A stretch of DNA of 64,000 bases from VGBV01 sp963780395. Lineage in GTDB: Bacteria; Actinomycetota; Thermoleophilia; Solirubrobacterales; 70-9. The stretch's first letter is position 1; each line of letters opens with the position of its first letter. Of this stretch, positions 29,183 to 38,615 are shown piece after piece. The translations under genes and the position numbers were made by a program. The notes under the pieces were generated by a model that worked only from the letters and a program-made list of their open reading frames with translations, was not told where the DNA came from and did not search any database. The stretch is taken from assembly GCA_963780395.1 (NCBI GenBank), contig CAWABY010000007.1, positions 4,685 to 68,684 on the forward strand, read 5' to 3'.

Positions 29183-31088
29183 CTATGGCTCGAATCCCTT
29201 CACCGCCTCGACCACCGCCTCGTGCTCCGACTCGCGCGAGGCCATAGTGGAGCGGCAGACGGATCAGCCTTTCGGCGGTGTCCTCGGTCACGGGCAGCGT
29301 CGGGGTCTCGGGGGCCAGCCGCCTGCCCATCGGCGAGAGGTGCAGCGGCTGGTAGTGGAAGACGGCGTGGACGCCGCGCTCGTCGAGGTGGCGCAGCAGC
29401 GCGTCGCGCCGCGCGCGGTCGGGAAGACGCAGGTGGAACAGGTGCCAGGGGTGGCTGCGGTCCTCGAAGGGCGCGGGCAGCAGCACGCCGTGGCGTTCCG
29501 CCCACGGCGCAAGAGCCTCGTGGTAGCCGGTCCAGGCGCGCCGGCGGGACTCCTGGATCTGCTCGCGCGCCTGGAGCTGCGCGAGCAGGTAGGCGGCCTG
29601 CGGCTCGGAAAGCAGGAAGTTGGATCCGGCCCCGCGCCATGTATAGGCGTCGACCTCACCCCGGAAGTAGGCCACGCGGTCGGTCCCCTTCTCGCGCATC
29701 ACCTCGGCGCGACCGAGGTCATCGGGATCGGCCAGGACGAGAGCGCCGCCCTCGCCGCCGCTCGTCACGTTCTTGGTCACGTGGAAGGAGAAGATCCCGA
29801 AGCGCCCCATCGTTCCCAGCGGCCTGTCCCGGTAGCTGCCGAACAGGCCGTGGGCCGCGTCCTCGATCACGGGCACGCCGTTGCGGTCGGCGAGCTCGAG
29901 CAGCTCGTTCATCTCGCAGCTGAGGCCGGCGTAGTGAGTGCAGACGATCGCCCGGGTGCGCGGCCCGATCAGGGCCTCCACCTGGCGCTCGTCGATGTTG
30001 AGGGTGTCGGGCCGGATGTCCGCGAAGCGCGGGCGCGCTCCCCGCAGCGCGAATGCGCCGAGCGAGGAGGGGAACGTGAACGAGGGGCCGATCACCTCGT
30101 CCCCAGGCCCGATCCCGAGCAACAGCCCCGAGAGCTCCAGGGCCTGGGTCCCCGAGGGGGTGAGCAGCACCCGGCCCGGGCATCCCGTGATCTCGCCCAG
30201 CAGCTCCTCGCAGCGTCGCGAAAAGGGCCCGTTGCCGGAGATCTGTCCCGAGGCGAGCGCCTCCGAGATCAAACCCAGCTCGTCGCCCGTAACCGCCGCG
30301 CGATTGAACGGGACGCGGCGCGCGCCGTCGGTGCTCATGCGGTCCGAGTACCACTTGTGGTGCCAGACCTGGGCCCGCTCCAGAACGAAGCCGGCCCGCT
30401 CGTGTCCCCGTACCGGGCCGACGTTGCGGGCCTGCATCGCCGTCGCGACGCTGCCCGCGCCGCGGTCGCGCAGGCGGCGCAGCGACGAAAGCAGAAGCGC
30501 CCCGCCCAGCCCGCGTCCGCGGTGTGCCGGGTCGAGCGCGATCAGGTCCACCCGCGCGTCCTCGGGCCCTGGCAGGGACACCGTCTGGTAGCCGGCCGGC
30601 TCGCCGTCGACCGCTGCAACGAGCAGCTCGCGCCCGGGGTCGGCGTGGGCCCGCTCGATCCACCTGACGTAGAGCTCGTCGCAGCGCTCGGCGTCGAAGC
30701 GGCCGTCGAAGTAAAAGCGGGTGGAGCGGTGGCTCGTCCTGGCGAGCGGTCGCAGCGCGTCCAGGTCCTGCTCGGACCCCACCCTGACCGTCAGGGGCCC
30801 AGGCGAGTGCCAGGGCAGATCGCCCAATTCCTCGAGGTCGTGCCTGAAGCCGAGCCTGACGTCGACCACCCGATAGCCGTGCCGAGCTGCGACCCGGGAG
30901 GTCTCGGCATCGTCCGCGGCGGCCAGCAGGTAGAGGCAGTCGACATCGCGCCGGGCACACCAGTCATCGACGGCCACGGCCCCCGCCTCGCTGAGAGCAC
31001 CTCCGGCCACCTCGGCGATCGAGAGGCCGAAGTGCTCGCTGTCCCATGGAAGAGGCTCGCAGGGCGGTCCCTCGCCTGGCTCGGTCAT
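29183..31088 (-). CDS. Fused dTDP-fucosamine acetyltransferase-like (WecD) and sugar aminotransferase (WecE/RffA-like) protein
   Basis: From ATG 31088, residues 1-240 are a GNAT acetyltransferase: LPWDSEHFGL at the start as in WecD/RffC, then VDLIALDPAHRGRGLGGALL, the acetyl-CoA loop. Residues about 255-630 are a DegT/DnrJ/EryC1 PLP aminotransferase: RRVPFNRAAVTGDELGLISEALASG, LLTPSGTQALELS, VIEDAAHGLFGSY and the PLP Lys in FSFHVTKNVTSGGEGG. In enterobacteria these are two genes making 4-acetamido-4,6-dideoxygalactose. One extra base near 29235 breaks the last residues; corrected, the protein ends ESEHEAVVEAVKGFEP at 29183. The product is probably an N-acetylated amino sugar for surface glycans. 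Confidence 0.88.
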
Positions 31089-31164
31089 CAGTTCGCAAGC
31101 TAGCGGGAGCGCTGAAGCGCTGCCCTTGCGCTCCCGGCCGCAAACGGCGACAGTACGGGGACCC

Positions 31165-32301
31165 ATGAGGCCGTCGAACTCCGCCAACGGCCGGCACGTT
31201 CCCACTGCCCGGCGCGGACTGGCGGCCGCCGCGGCGGCGGCCGCGGCGCTGCTCGTCGCGATCGGCCCGCCCGCCGCGCCCGCCGCGACCTCGCCGTCCA
31301 GCGGAAGGATCGTCGGCGGCGCGACGACGACGATCGAGCAGGTGCCCTACCAGGCCGCCCTCGTCCTAGACCCGCGCCACGGCGAGATCGACGAAGACGA
31401 CTTCGACCGACACTTCTGCGGCGGCACCCTGATCACGCCGAGGATCGTGCAGACGGCGGCCCACTGCATCTTCGACGGCGACCCCGACGAAGACCCACTC
31501 GATGACGAGGCGTTTGACCCCGACGACCTCGACGTGGTCGTTGGGCGAACCACGTTGAGCGGGACCGGAGGCCAGCGCCTGAACGTGGTCAACGGTGTGA
31601 TCGACCCCGACTTCGACCCGGGCACCTTCGGCTTCGACGCCGCCTGGCTGGTGCTGAGCGCCGACGCTGCGGCGCCCGCCGCCCCGATCAAGCTCGCGGG
31701 CGCCGGCGAGGCCGCGCTCTGGGCGCCCGGAGCCCAGACCAGGACGAGCGGCTGGGGTGACACCGTCGGCGGCGGGGGCGTCTCCAGCGACACCGTCAAG
31801 GAGGCCACCGTTCCCGTGATCGCGGACGCAACCTGTGACGGGCTCGGCGGCGAGTACGAGGACTTCGACGCCGAGAACATGGTCTGCGCGGGATTCCTGG
31901 CCGGCGGCACGGACTCCTGCCAGGGCGACAGCGGCGGGCCGCTTGCGGCACCCGGGATCGTCGGCTCCACGCCGGTGGTCCGGCTCGCCGGCGTCGTCTC
32001 CTTTGGCGAAGGATGCGCCCAGCCGAACGCGCCCGGGGTCTACACGAGGATCGCCGCCCCGATCTACGACCCCTTCGTACAGGATGTCGTCGACTTCCTC
32101 GAGGACGAGGAGGCGCTCCCCGATGCGGGTTCGGTCTACGGCAGCGGCGCCACCGTCGCTCCGCCCTCCGGCAGTCCGCCCTCCGGCAGCACGCCCCCTC
32201 CGCCGCCGCCCCCGGCCAAGAAGTGCAAGGCCGGCCAGAAGCTGAAGGGCGGCAAGTGCGTGAAGAAGAAGAAGAAAAAGAGGAAGAAGAAGCGGCGCTG
32301 A
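31165..32301 (+). CDS. Secreted trypsin-like serine protease with Pro-rich linker and Lys/Arg tail
   Basis: A 378-residue S1A protease from ATG 31165. The signal peptide (AAAAAAAAALLVAIGPP) is followed by SGRIVGG (activation site), TAAHC (His), FGFDAAWLVL (Asp) and DSCQGDSGGP (Asp specificity residue plus catalytic Ser). The C terminus has SGSPPSGSTPPPPPPP, then CKAGQKLKGGKCVKKKKKK and a basic end. The domain and tail design repeat the protease at 22056, so this is a paralogue with a different linker. It is divergent from the aminotransferase fusion; 76 bases between starts hold both promoters. Confidence 0.93.
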   Translation: MRPSNSANGRHVPTARRGLAAAAAAAAALLVAIGPPAAPAATSPSSGRIVGGATTTIEQVPYQAALVLDPRHGEIDEDDFDRHFCGGTLITPRIVQTAAHCIFDGDPDEDPLDDEAFDPDDLDVVVGRTTLSGTGGQRLNVVNGVIDPDFDPGTFGFDAAWLVLSADAAAPAAPIKLAGAGEAALWAPGAQTRTSGWGDTVGGGGVSSDTVKEATVPVIADATCDGLGGEYEDFDAENMVCAGFLAGGTDSCQGDSGGPLAAPGIVGSTPVVRLAGVVSFGEGCAQPNAPGVYTRIAAPIYDPFVQDVVDFLEDEEALPDAGSVYGSGATVAPPSGSPPSGSTPPPPPPPAKKCKAGQKLKGGKCVKKKKKKRKKKRR

Positions 32302-32439
32302 CGATCCTGTTCGCAGCTTGCCGTCGGGCGCGCTTCATAGGGTGCCGGGTGTGCCCTCCGCTGCTACCCTCGCGCTCCTGATTTGAGCCCGCCCGAGGCC
32401 CAGCGGGCTCCCGATCCCAAGCCCCGGAAGAGGCGCGAG

Positions 32440-33366
32440 ATGGCGCACCTGAAGCCCGTTCCCGACCCCGAGCCCGGCCCCGCCAAGGGCGGCCAGCCCT
32501 CGATCGAGGAGCTCGAGCGCTACGCGACCGTGCTCCGCATCCACTGCGTGCGGATGCTGGCCGTGGCGAAGTCCGGTCACCTCGACTCCTCGCTGTCGGC
32601 GGCCGACATAGTCACCGCCCTCTACTACCGCGTGCTGCGCCACGACCCCGGCCGGATCGACTGGCCCGAGCGCGACCGCTTCGTCCTCTCCAAGGGCCAC
32701 GCGGCCCCGATCCAGTACGCGGCGCTCGCCGAGCACGGCTACTTCCCGACCAAGGACCTGATGGGGCTGCGTCAGATCGGCTCCCATCTCCAGGGCCATC
32801 CCGACATGACCCGCACCCCCGGGGTCGAGGTCTCGACCGGCTCGCTCGGCCAGGGGCTGTCGATGTCGGTCGGCATCTGCCTCGCGCTGCGCCTCGATGG
32901 CCTGGACGAGACCTCCCACGTCTTCACCGTGCTGTCCGACGGCGACTGCCAGGAGGGCGAGACCTGGGAGGGCGCGATGTCCGCCGCCCACTTCGAGATC
33001 CCGAACCTGACGGCGATCGTCGACTACAACCACCTGCAGACCGACGGCACCACCGAGGAGGTCATGGACACCGGCGACGTGCGCGCCAAGTTCGAGTCCT
33101 TCGGATGGGACTCGGTCGAGATCGACGGTCACGACATGTCCGCGATCGTCGAGGCGCTGGAGCGCAGCCGCACGCTCGACCGCCCCGCCGCGATCGTCTG
33201 CCAGACCAAGAAGGGCCGCGGCGTCTCGTTCATGGAGGGCCGCTTCGGCTTCCACGGCAAGCCCCCCAGCCAGGAGCAGGCCGAGGAGGCGCTGCAGGAG
33301 CTGGAGGCCACCCTGGACCAGCAGACCAAGACCGTCAACGGAGATAAGAAGGGGGGCGAGTCCTGA
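32440..33366 (+). CDS. Transketolase, N-terminal subunit
   Basis: About 308 residues from ATG 32440 (TTG 32383 is a longer alternative; AAGAGG precedes the ATG). It holds the thiamine-diphosphate domain: GHLDSSLSAADIVTALYY, LSKGHAAPIQYAAL, the TPP/metal motif SDGDCQEGETWEGAMSAAHF ending near DYNHLQTDG. It lacks the pyrimidine-binding and C-terminal domains, which are on the next gene. Together they transfer two-carbon ketol units in the pentose-phosphate pathway. TGATG overlap couples the two. Confidence 0.93.
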   Translation: MAHLKPVPDPEPGPAKGGQPSIEELERYATVLRIHCVRMLAVAKSGHLDSSLSAADIVTALYYRVLRHDPGRIDWPERDRFVLSKGHAAPIQYAALAEHGYFPTKDLMGLRQIGSHLQGHPDMTRTPGVEVSTGSLGQGLSMSVGICLALRLDGLDETSHVFTVLSDGDCQEGETWEGAMSAAHFEIPNLTAIVDYNHLQTDGTTEEVMDTGDVRAKFESFGWDSVEIDGHDMSAIVEALERSRTLDRPAAIVCQTKKGRGVSFMEGRFGFHGKPPSQEQAEEALQELEATLDQQTKTVNGDKKGGES

Positions 33367-34364
33367 TGGCCCCGGAAGCCAAGACCGAGCCGATCGCGAC
33401 CCGCCAGGCCTACGGCGACGCGCTGGTGGACCTGGGCGAGGCCCACGAGGACGTGGTCGCGCTGGACGCCGACCTCGCCGTCTCCACCCAGTCGATGAAG
33501 TTCGGCAAGCAGTTCCCCGACCGCTTCTTCAACGTCGGCGCCGCCGAGGCGAACATGATGTCGATCTCCTGCGGGCTCGCCGCCAGCGGCAAGGTCCCCT
33601 ACGCCTCCACCTTCGCGATCTTCGCGACCTCGCGCTCATACGACCAGGTGCGGCTGGGGATCGCCCACAACGAGCTGCGGGTCCGGATCGGCGCCTCGCA
33701 CGGGGGCGTCTCGCTGGGCGAGGACGGCGCCTCGCACCAGATGATCGAGGACATCGCCCTGATGCGGGCGATGCCGAAGATGCAGGTGTTCGTGCCCGCC
33801 GACTACAACCAGGCTTACCGCCTCGTCGTGGACTCCTACGAGCGCGAGGGCCCGATGTACATGCGCTTCGGCCGTCCCGCCACCCCGATCGTCTACCCGC
33901 AGATCCCCGAGTCCATGGGCAAGGGGCTCGACGTGCTGCGCAAGGGCAGCGACATCTCGATCTTCGCCTGCGGCCACATGGTCTGGCGCGCGCTCGACGC
34001 CGCCGACGCGCTCGAGCGCGAGGACGGCGTCGAGGCCGAGGTCGTCAACGTCTCGATCATCAAGCCGATCGACTCCGAGGGAGTGCTCGACTCGCTCGCC
34101 AAGACCGGGGTCGGCGTCACCGCCGAGGAGCACCGCGTCGTCGGCGGGCTCGCCGACGCGGTCCGCGGGGTCGCCGCCGAGCAGCATCCTGTGCCGGTCT
34201 TCGCGCTCGGGATGGGGGACGAGTTCGGCGTCTCGGGCACCGCCGAGGCCTGCATGGAGCACTTCGGCCTCACCTCGAACGGCATCGCCGACCTCGCCCG
34301 CGAGGCCCTGCTGAAGAAGCCGATGGTCTCGCACCCGCCGATCCACGGCGGCGGCTGGCAGTAG
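33366..34364 (+). CDS. Transketolase, C-terminal subunit
   Basis: A 332-residue protein with the transketolase pyrimidine-binding domain (VALDADLAVSTQSMKFGKQFPDRFFNVGAAEANMMS region, including catalytic Glu in AAEANMM), GASHGGVSLGEDGASHQMIEDIALMR, and the C-terminal domain (ACGHMVWRALDAADAL, GVTAEEHRVVGGLADAV). It pairs with the preceding gene in an alpha2beta2 enzyme. The split form is common in Archaea and some bacteria and is also seen in apiose or methylotrophic enzymes, so the exact sugar substrate is open. Confidence 0.93.
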   Translation: MAPEAKTEPIATRQAYGDALVDLGEAHEDVVALDADLAVSTQSMKFGKQFPDRFFNVGAAEANMMSISCGLAASGKVPYASTFAIFATSRSYDQVRLGIAHNELRVRIGASHGGVSLGEDGASHQMIEDIALMRAMPKMQVFVPADYNQAYRLVVDSYEREGPMYMRFGRPATPIVYPQIPESMGKGLDVLRKGSDISIFACGHMVWRALDAADALEREDGVEAEVVNVSIIKPIDSEGVLDSLAKTGVGVTAEEHRVVGGLADAVRGVAAEQHPVPVFALGMGDEFGVSGTAEACMEHFGLTSNGIADLAREALLKKPMVSHPPIHGGGWQ

Positions 34365-34402
34365 CGCCGTTTCCTTAGCCCGCAGCGGGGAATCATCCAC
34401 CT

Positions 34403-35452
34403 GTGCCGCGACTGAGGCGGGCCGACTGCTCCGATCCGGGGATCTCGCGTCGCCGGCGCGGCCGCGGTTTCGAGTACGTGCGCGTCGACGGAACACGGGT
34501 CCGCGACCGGAGGGTGCTGAAGCGAATCGAGGAGCTCGCGATCCCGCCGGCGTGGGAGGACGTCTGGGTCTGCGAGGACCAGCTCGGCCACATCCAGGCG
34601 ACGGGGACGGACGCCCGCGGGCGCAAGCAGTACCGCTACCACGACCGCTGGCGCGAGCGGCGCGACCGCGAGAAGTACGAGTCGATGCTGGAATTCGGCC
34701 GGGCCCTGCCGAAGCTCAGGAAGCGCGTCGACGAGGACCTGGGCCGGCGCGGCTACGTACGCGACCGGATCCTCGCCTGCGCCGTACGCCTGCTGGACCG
34801 CGGCTTCTTCCGCATCGGCTCGGAGGGCTACGCCGACGAGAACCAGACCTACGGCGTGGCGACGATCAGGAGGCGGCACGTGCGGGTGCGCGCCGACACC
34901 GTCACCTTCGACTACGAGGCCAAGGGCGGGGCGCGCCGGGTGCAGGCGATCATGGACGAGGACCTGGCCAAGCTGATCCGGGCGCTGATGGCGAGGAAGG
35001 GGGGAGGCCACGAGCTGCTCGCCTACAAGGCGAAGGGCGAGTGGCGGGACGTCCGCTCTGACGACATCAACGAGTACGTCAAGGGGGCGAGCGGGGGCGA
35101 GTTCTCCGCCAAGGACTTCCGCACCTGGAACGGCACAGTGCTGGCCGCGGTCGCGCTGGCGGCCTACGCGAGCGAGCGCGAGACGGACACGAAGGCGAAG
35201 CGCGAGCGCGCAAAGCGGCTCGCGGTCGAGCAGGTCGCGCGGTTCCTGGGCAACACGCCGGCGGTGTGCCGTGCGCTCCTACATAGACCCGCGCGTGCTC
35301 GACCGCTTCGACGGCGGGCTCACGATCGGAGGCGCTTGGAGCGGCTTCCCGACGACCCCTCCGAGTGGCCCGAGGTGCAGGGCCCGATCGAGAAGGGCGT
35401 TCTCGACCTGCTTGAGAAGCGCGAGTCCTCCGCGGCGCTGGAACGGATCTAG
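34403..35452 (+). CDS. DNA topoisomerase IB (two compensating indels in the sequence given)
   Basis: The frame gives 349 residues. The N-terminal region (RRVLKRIEELAIPPAWEDVWVC), the core with KQYRYHDRWRERRD, RIGSEGYADENQTYGVATIRRRHV and AKDFRTWNGTVLAA are those of poxvirus/bacterial topoisomerase IB. The catalytic-Tyr segment SYIDPRVLDRFDGGLTIGGA lies in another frame at about 35270-35335, while the reading frame as given reads non-homologous sequence there and then returns to family sequence. One insertion and one deletion explain this. The enzyme nicks and relaxes supercoils through a 3'-phosphotyrosine. As read literally it would lack its nucleophile. Confidence 0.85.
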   Translation: MPRLRRADCSDPGISRRRRGRGFEYVRVDGTRVRDRRVLKRIEELAIPPAWEDVWVCEDQLGHIQATGTDARGRKQYRYHDRWRERRDREKYESMLEFGRALPKLRKRVDEDLGRRGYVRDRILACAVRLLDRGFFRIGSEGYADENQTYGVATIRRRHVRVRADTVTFDYEAKGGARRVQAIMDEDLAKLIRALMARKGGGHELLAYKAKGEWRDVRSDDINEYVKGASGGEFSAKDFRTWNGTVLAAVALAAYASERETDTKAKRERAKRLAVEQVARFLGNTPAVCRALLHRPARARPLRRRAHDRRRLERLPDDPSEWPEVQGPIEKGVLDLLEKRESSAALERI

Positions 35453-35592
35453 GCACGTTCGGGCGCGATATTGCGATGGGGGGAAACGGGTTCCCTAACC
35501 TTCTCGCCTGTAGGGGTCGTCGATTTTGGCGGTTGAGCTTGCAAGGAGCTCACGCTTGACGACGCCCGCCTGCGCCCCTGAACGACATTCGC

Positions 35593-36432
35593 ATGGCACG
35601 ACACCAGACATCCGCACTTCTGCGCGGCCGCGAGCGCGGCCAGCGTCGTCCCGAGCACCTGACCGAGCGGCGGGCGAGGCCCCCGATCGTGGAGCTGCGC
35701 CGGGCCAGCAAGGTCTACCCGGGGGGACACATCGCACTCGAGCGCGTCAGCCTGCGCGTGGACCGGGGCGAGTTCGTGTTCCTCGTCGGGCCCACGGGCT
35801 GCGGCAAGTCGACCCTGATCAAGCTGCTGATCCGCGAGCTGGAGCCGACCGAGGGCGAGGTGCTGATCGCCGGTCGCGACATCGCCACTCTCGAGTCGAA
35901 GCGGATCCCCTACCTGCGCCGCCGCATCGGCACCGTCTTCCAGGACTTCAAGCTGCTCACCAGCCGCAACGTCTACGACAACGTCGCTTACGCGCTGCAG
36001 GTGATCGGCGCCTCGCGGGCGGAGATCCGCTCCAAGGTGCCCGACGCGCTGCGCCTGGTCGGCCTGGCCGACAAGACCAACAGCTTTCCCGACCAGCTCT
36101 CGGGCGGCGAGCAGCAGCGCCTCTCGGTCGCGCGCGCCTTCGTCAACCACCCGCCCCTGCTGCTGGCCGACGAGCCGACGGGCAACCTCGACCCGGCGAC
36201 CTCGATCGGGATCATGCAGACCCTCTACCGGATCAACCGCACGGGCACCACGGTCGTCGTCGTCACCCACGACCGCGAGCTGGTGGACAAGATGCGCCGC
36301 CGCGTGATCGGCCTCGACGCCGGCCGCGTCGTGCGCGACCAGGCGGCCGGCATGTACAGCGACGAGGAGTCCACCCGCGAGTTCGCGGCCCGCGTTCGGG
36401 ACGAGATGGGCGTCGAGGAAGAGCGCTACTAG
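35593..36432 (+). CDS. ftsE: Cell-division ATP-binding protein FtsE
   Basis: A 279-residue ABC ATPase with Walker A GPTGCGKST, Q-loop VFQDFKLL, the FtsE-typical LLTSRNVYDNVAYAL, signature LSGGEQQRLSVARA, Walker B LLLADEPTGNLD and VTHDREL. With FtsX it activates cell-wall hydrolases at the division site. About 30 extra basic residues precede the normal FtsE start; GTG 35689 is an alternative start. It is followed after 3 bases by ftsX. Confidence 0.95.
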   Translation: MARHQTSALLRGRERGQRRPEHLTERRARPPIVELRRASKVYPGGHIALERVSLRVDRGEFVFLVGPTGCGKSTLIKLLIRELEPTEGEVLIAGRDIATLESKRIPYLRRRIGTVFQDFKLLTSRNVYDNVAYALQVIGASRAEIRSKVPDALRLVGLADKTNSFPDQLSGGEQQRLSVARAFVNHPPLLLADEPTGNLDPATSIGIMQTLYRINRTGTTVVVVTHDRELVDKMRRRVIGLDAGRVVRDQAAGMYSDEESTREFAARVRDEMGVEEERY

Positions 36433-36435
36433 ACG

Positions 36436-37353
36436 ATGGGCCGGGTCTTCTTCTTCATCCGCGAGGGACTGCGCGCGCTGCGCCGCAGCGCTGCTCCCAG
36501 CGTTGCCGCGATCGTGACGGTCTCGGTGACGATGCTGCTGCTCGGGGTCCTAATCCCCGTGCTCCAGGCGACCGGAGGCAAGACCGAGCAGGTCCGCGAC
36601 CAGGTAGGCCTGCGGGTTTTCCTCACGGTCGAGGCCACCCAGCAGGACATCTCCAACCTGCAGACCCAGCTTCAGGACATCCCGCATGTCGCTCAGGTCG
36701 AGTTCGTCTCCAAGGAGGAGGGCCTGACACAGCTCCGAGAGGAGTTCGAGGCCAAGGACGAGGCCGACCTGACCGAGCAGCTGCCCGGCGCGCGCAACCC
36801 GCTGCCGGACTCGTTCAACATCCAGCCCGACGACCTCGCGAACCTGCCGGCGATTCGCTCCGCGATCACCCCGCCCGGCGACAACGGTGAGCCCGAGGCG
36901 ATCAGCCCGGTGATCGAGGACGTCGAAGACTCGCGCGAGGAGGCCGGCACGATCACAAAGGTCACCGACGCGCTCAAGTGGGGGCTGCTCCTGATCTCCG
37001 TGCTGCTCCTCGTCGCCTCGCTGCTGCTGGTGGGGAACACGATCAGGCTCTCGATCTACGCCCGCCGCCGCGAGGTCGAGGTGATGCAGCTGGTCGGCGC
37101 GACCAACTGGTTCATCCGCTGGCCTTTCGTGGTCGAGGGGCTGGTTTGTGGGCTGATCGGAGGCGTAGTCGCGGTCGCCATCCTCTTCCTCGGCAAGCAG
37201 ACAGTGCTGGACCCGCTCGCCGACACCTTTGACATCGTCACCTCGGAGCCGACGCTCTCCTTCGCCAAGCTGATGCTGGTCCTGCTCGCCACGGCCATGG
37301 CCGTGTCGGCGATCGGGTCAGGCTTGACGCTGCGCCGATTCCTTCGTGTCTAG
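36436..37353 (+). CDS. ftsX: Cell-division protein FtsX
   Basis: A 305-residue permease-like protein with helix 1 (AAIVTVSVTMLLLGVLIPVLQ), an extracellular loop (residues about 45-165, with QLQDIPHVAQVEFVSKEEGL), and three C-terminal helices, the second after RRREVEVMQLVGATNWFIRWPFV. This matches FtsX topology. The extracellular loop normally binds a peptidoglycan hydrolase or its activator. The next gene is a secreted-type S41 peptidase rather than the usual amidase adaptor. Confidence 0.95.
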   Translation: MGRVFFFIREGLRALRRSAAPSVAAIVTVSVTMLLLGVLIPVLQATGGKTEQVRDQVGLRVFLTVEATQQDISNLQTQLQDIPHVAQVEFVSKEEGLTQLREEFEAKDEADLTEQLPGARNPLPDSFNIQPDDLANLPAIRSAITPPGDNGEPEAISPVIEDVEDSREEAGTITKVTDALKWGLLLISVLLLVASLLLVGNTIRLSIYARRREVEVMQLVGATNWFIRWPFVVEGLVCGLIGGVVAVAILFLGKQTVLDPLADTFDIVTSEPTLSFAKLMLVLLATAMAVSAIGSGLTLRRFLRV

Positions 37354-37411
37354 GCGCTTGAGCCGGCGCCTTTGAACCGCGATTAGCCCGCTCATCTAGC
37401 CTTCCCGCGCT

Positions 37412-38611
37412 GTGTTCACCGACAAGGCCCTGCGGCCCTTCCTCGTGGCGATCCTCGTGATCGCCGCCTTCATCTTCGGCGCTTTCTTCGGCAATCGCTC
37501 CGACGACATCGGCGGCGTCGCCGAAGACATCATCGGAGGCAACGAGGCCGAGCTCACCTCGGAGGCCCTCGACGTGATCGAGGAGAGCTACTTCGAGGAG
37601 GTTGACACCGAGCGCCTCGAGAACGCCTCGGTGCGGGCCATGGTCGCGGAGCTGAAGCGCGAGTACAAGGACCGCTTCTCCCACTACTTCGCCCCCGGCG
37701 CGTTCGCGCGCTTCCAGGAGCTGACCGAGGGCAGCTTCTCGGGCGTGGGCATGAGCGTCACGGGCGTCAAGCAGGGGCTGCGCGTGGCGCGCGTCTTCGA
37801 CGGCTCGCCGGCGAAGGAGGCCGGGATCCGCGAGGGGGACATCGTCACCGAGGTGGACGGAAAGTCGATCGCCGGCGACGACCCCGACCTGGCGACCGCC
37901 GAGATCAAGGGCAAGCCCGGCACCGACGTGACGCTGACCGTGGAGCGGCCATCGAAGGACGACGAGCGCGAGCTGACCCTGACCCGCGAGCAGCTCGCCG
38001 TGCCGGTGGTCGAGGGAAGCATGCGCGAGGTCGACGGGGTGCCGATCGCCTACGTGCAGCTCCTGAGCTTCTCCCGCGGCGCCCACGCCCAGCTGCGCCA
38101 GGAGGTCGAGCGCCTGGACGAGCAGGGGGCCGAGGGCCTGGTGCTCGATCTGCGAGGCAACGGCGGCGGACTGCTGGAGGAGGCGGTGCTGACCTCCAGC
38201 ATCTTCGTCGAGGACGGGGTGATCGTCTCCACAGAGGGCCGGACCTCGCCCAAGCAGACCTTCGAGGCGGTCGGCGACGCCCTGCCCGAGCGGCCGACCG
38301 TCGTGCTCATCAACGGCGACACCGCCTCGGCCTCGGAGATCCTGACCGCTGCGCTGGCCGACGCCGGCCTGGCGACCGTCGTCGGCGAGACGTCGTTCGG
38401 CAAGGGCAGCTTTCAGGAGGTGATCGAGCTGGAGAACGGCGGCGCCCTGGACCTGACCGTGGGCGAGTACCTGACGCGCGACGGCGACTCGATCAACAAG
38501 GTCGGGATCAAGCCCGAGGTCCCCGCTCGCGACCGGCCCGCGACGAGGCCGGACGAGGGCCTGCGCGAGGCGCTGCAGACGCTCGGCGCCTCGCTGTCCA
38601 GCTCCAACTAG
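37412..38611 (+). CDS. C-terminal processing S41 serine peptidase with PDZ domain
   Basis: A 399-residue protein, GTG start at 37412. An N-terminal helix (FLVAILVIAAFIFGAFFG) anchors it outside the membrane. A PDZ domain (FSGVGMSVTGVKQGLRVARVFDGSPAKEAGIREGD) lies near residues 100-180. The S41 core has LDLRGNGGGLLEEAV, the Ser nucleophile in NGDTASASEILTAAL, and the Lys in GKGSFQ. CtpA-type enzymes trim or degrade exported proteins. Its place between ftsX and rnr is conserved in related actinobacteria and suggests cell-envelope or division-linked proteolysis. Confidence 0.92.
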   Translation: MFTDKALRPFLVAILVIAAFIFGAFFGNRSDDIGGVAEDIIGGNEAELTSEALDVIEESYFEEVDTERLENASVRAMVAELKREYKDRFSHYFAPGAFARFQELTEGSFSGVGMSVTGVKQGLRVARVFDGSPAKEAGIREGDIVTEVDGKSIAGDDPDLATAEIKGKPGTDVTLTVERPSKDDERELTLTREQLAVPVVEGSMREVDGVPIAYVQLLSFSRGAHAQLRQEVERLDEQGAEGLVLDLRGNGGGLLEEAVLTSSIFVEDGVIVSTEGRTSPKQTFEAVGDALPERPTVVLINGDTASASEILTAALADAGLATVVGETSFGKGSFQEVIELENGGALDLTVGEYLTRDGDSINKVGIKPEVPARDRPATRPDEGLREALQTLGASLSSSN

Positions 38612-38615
38612 TGCG

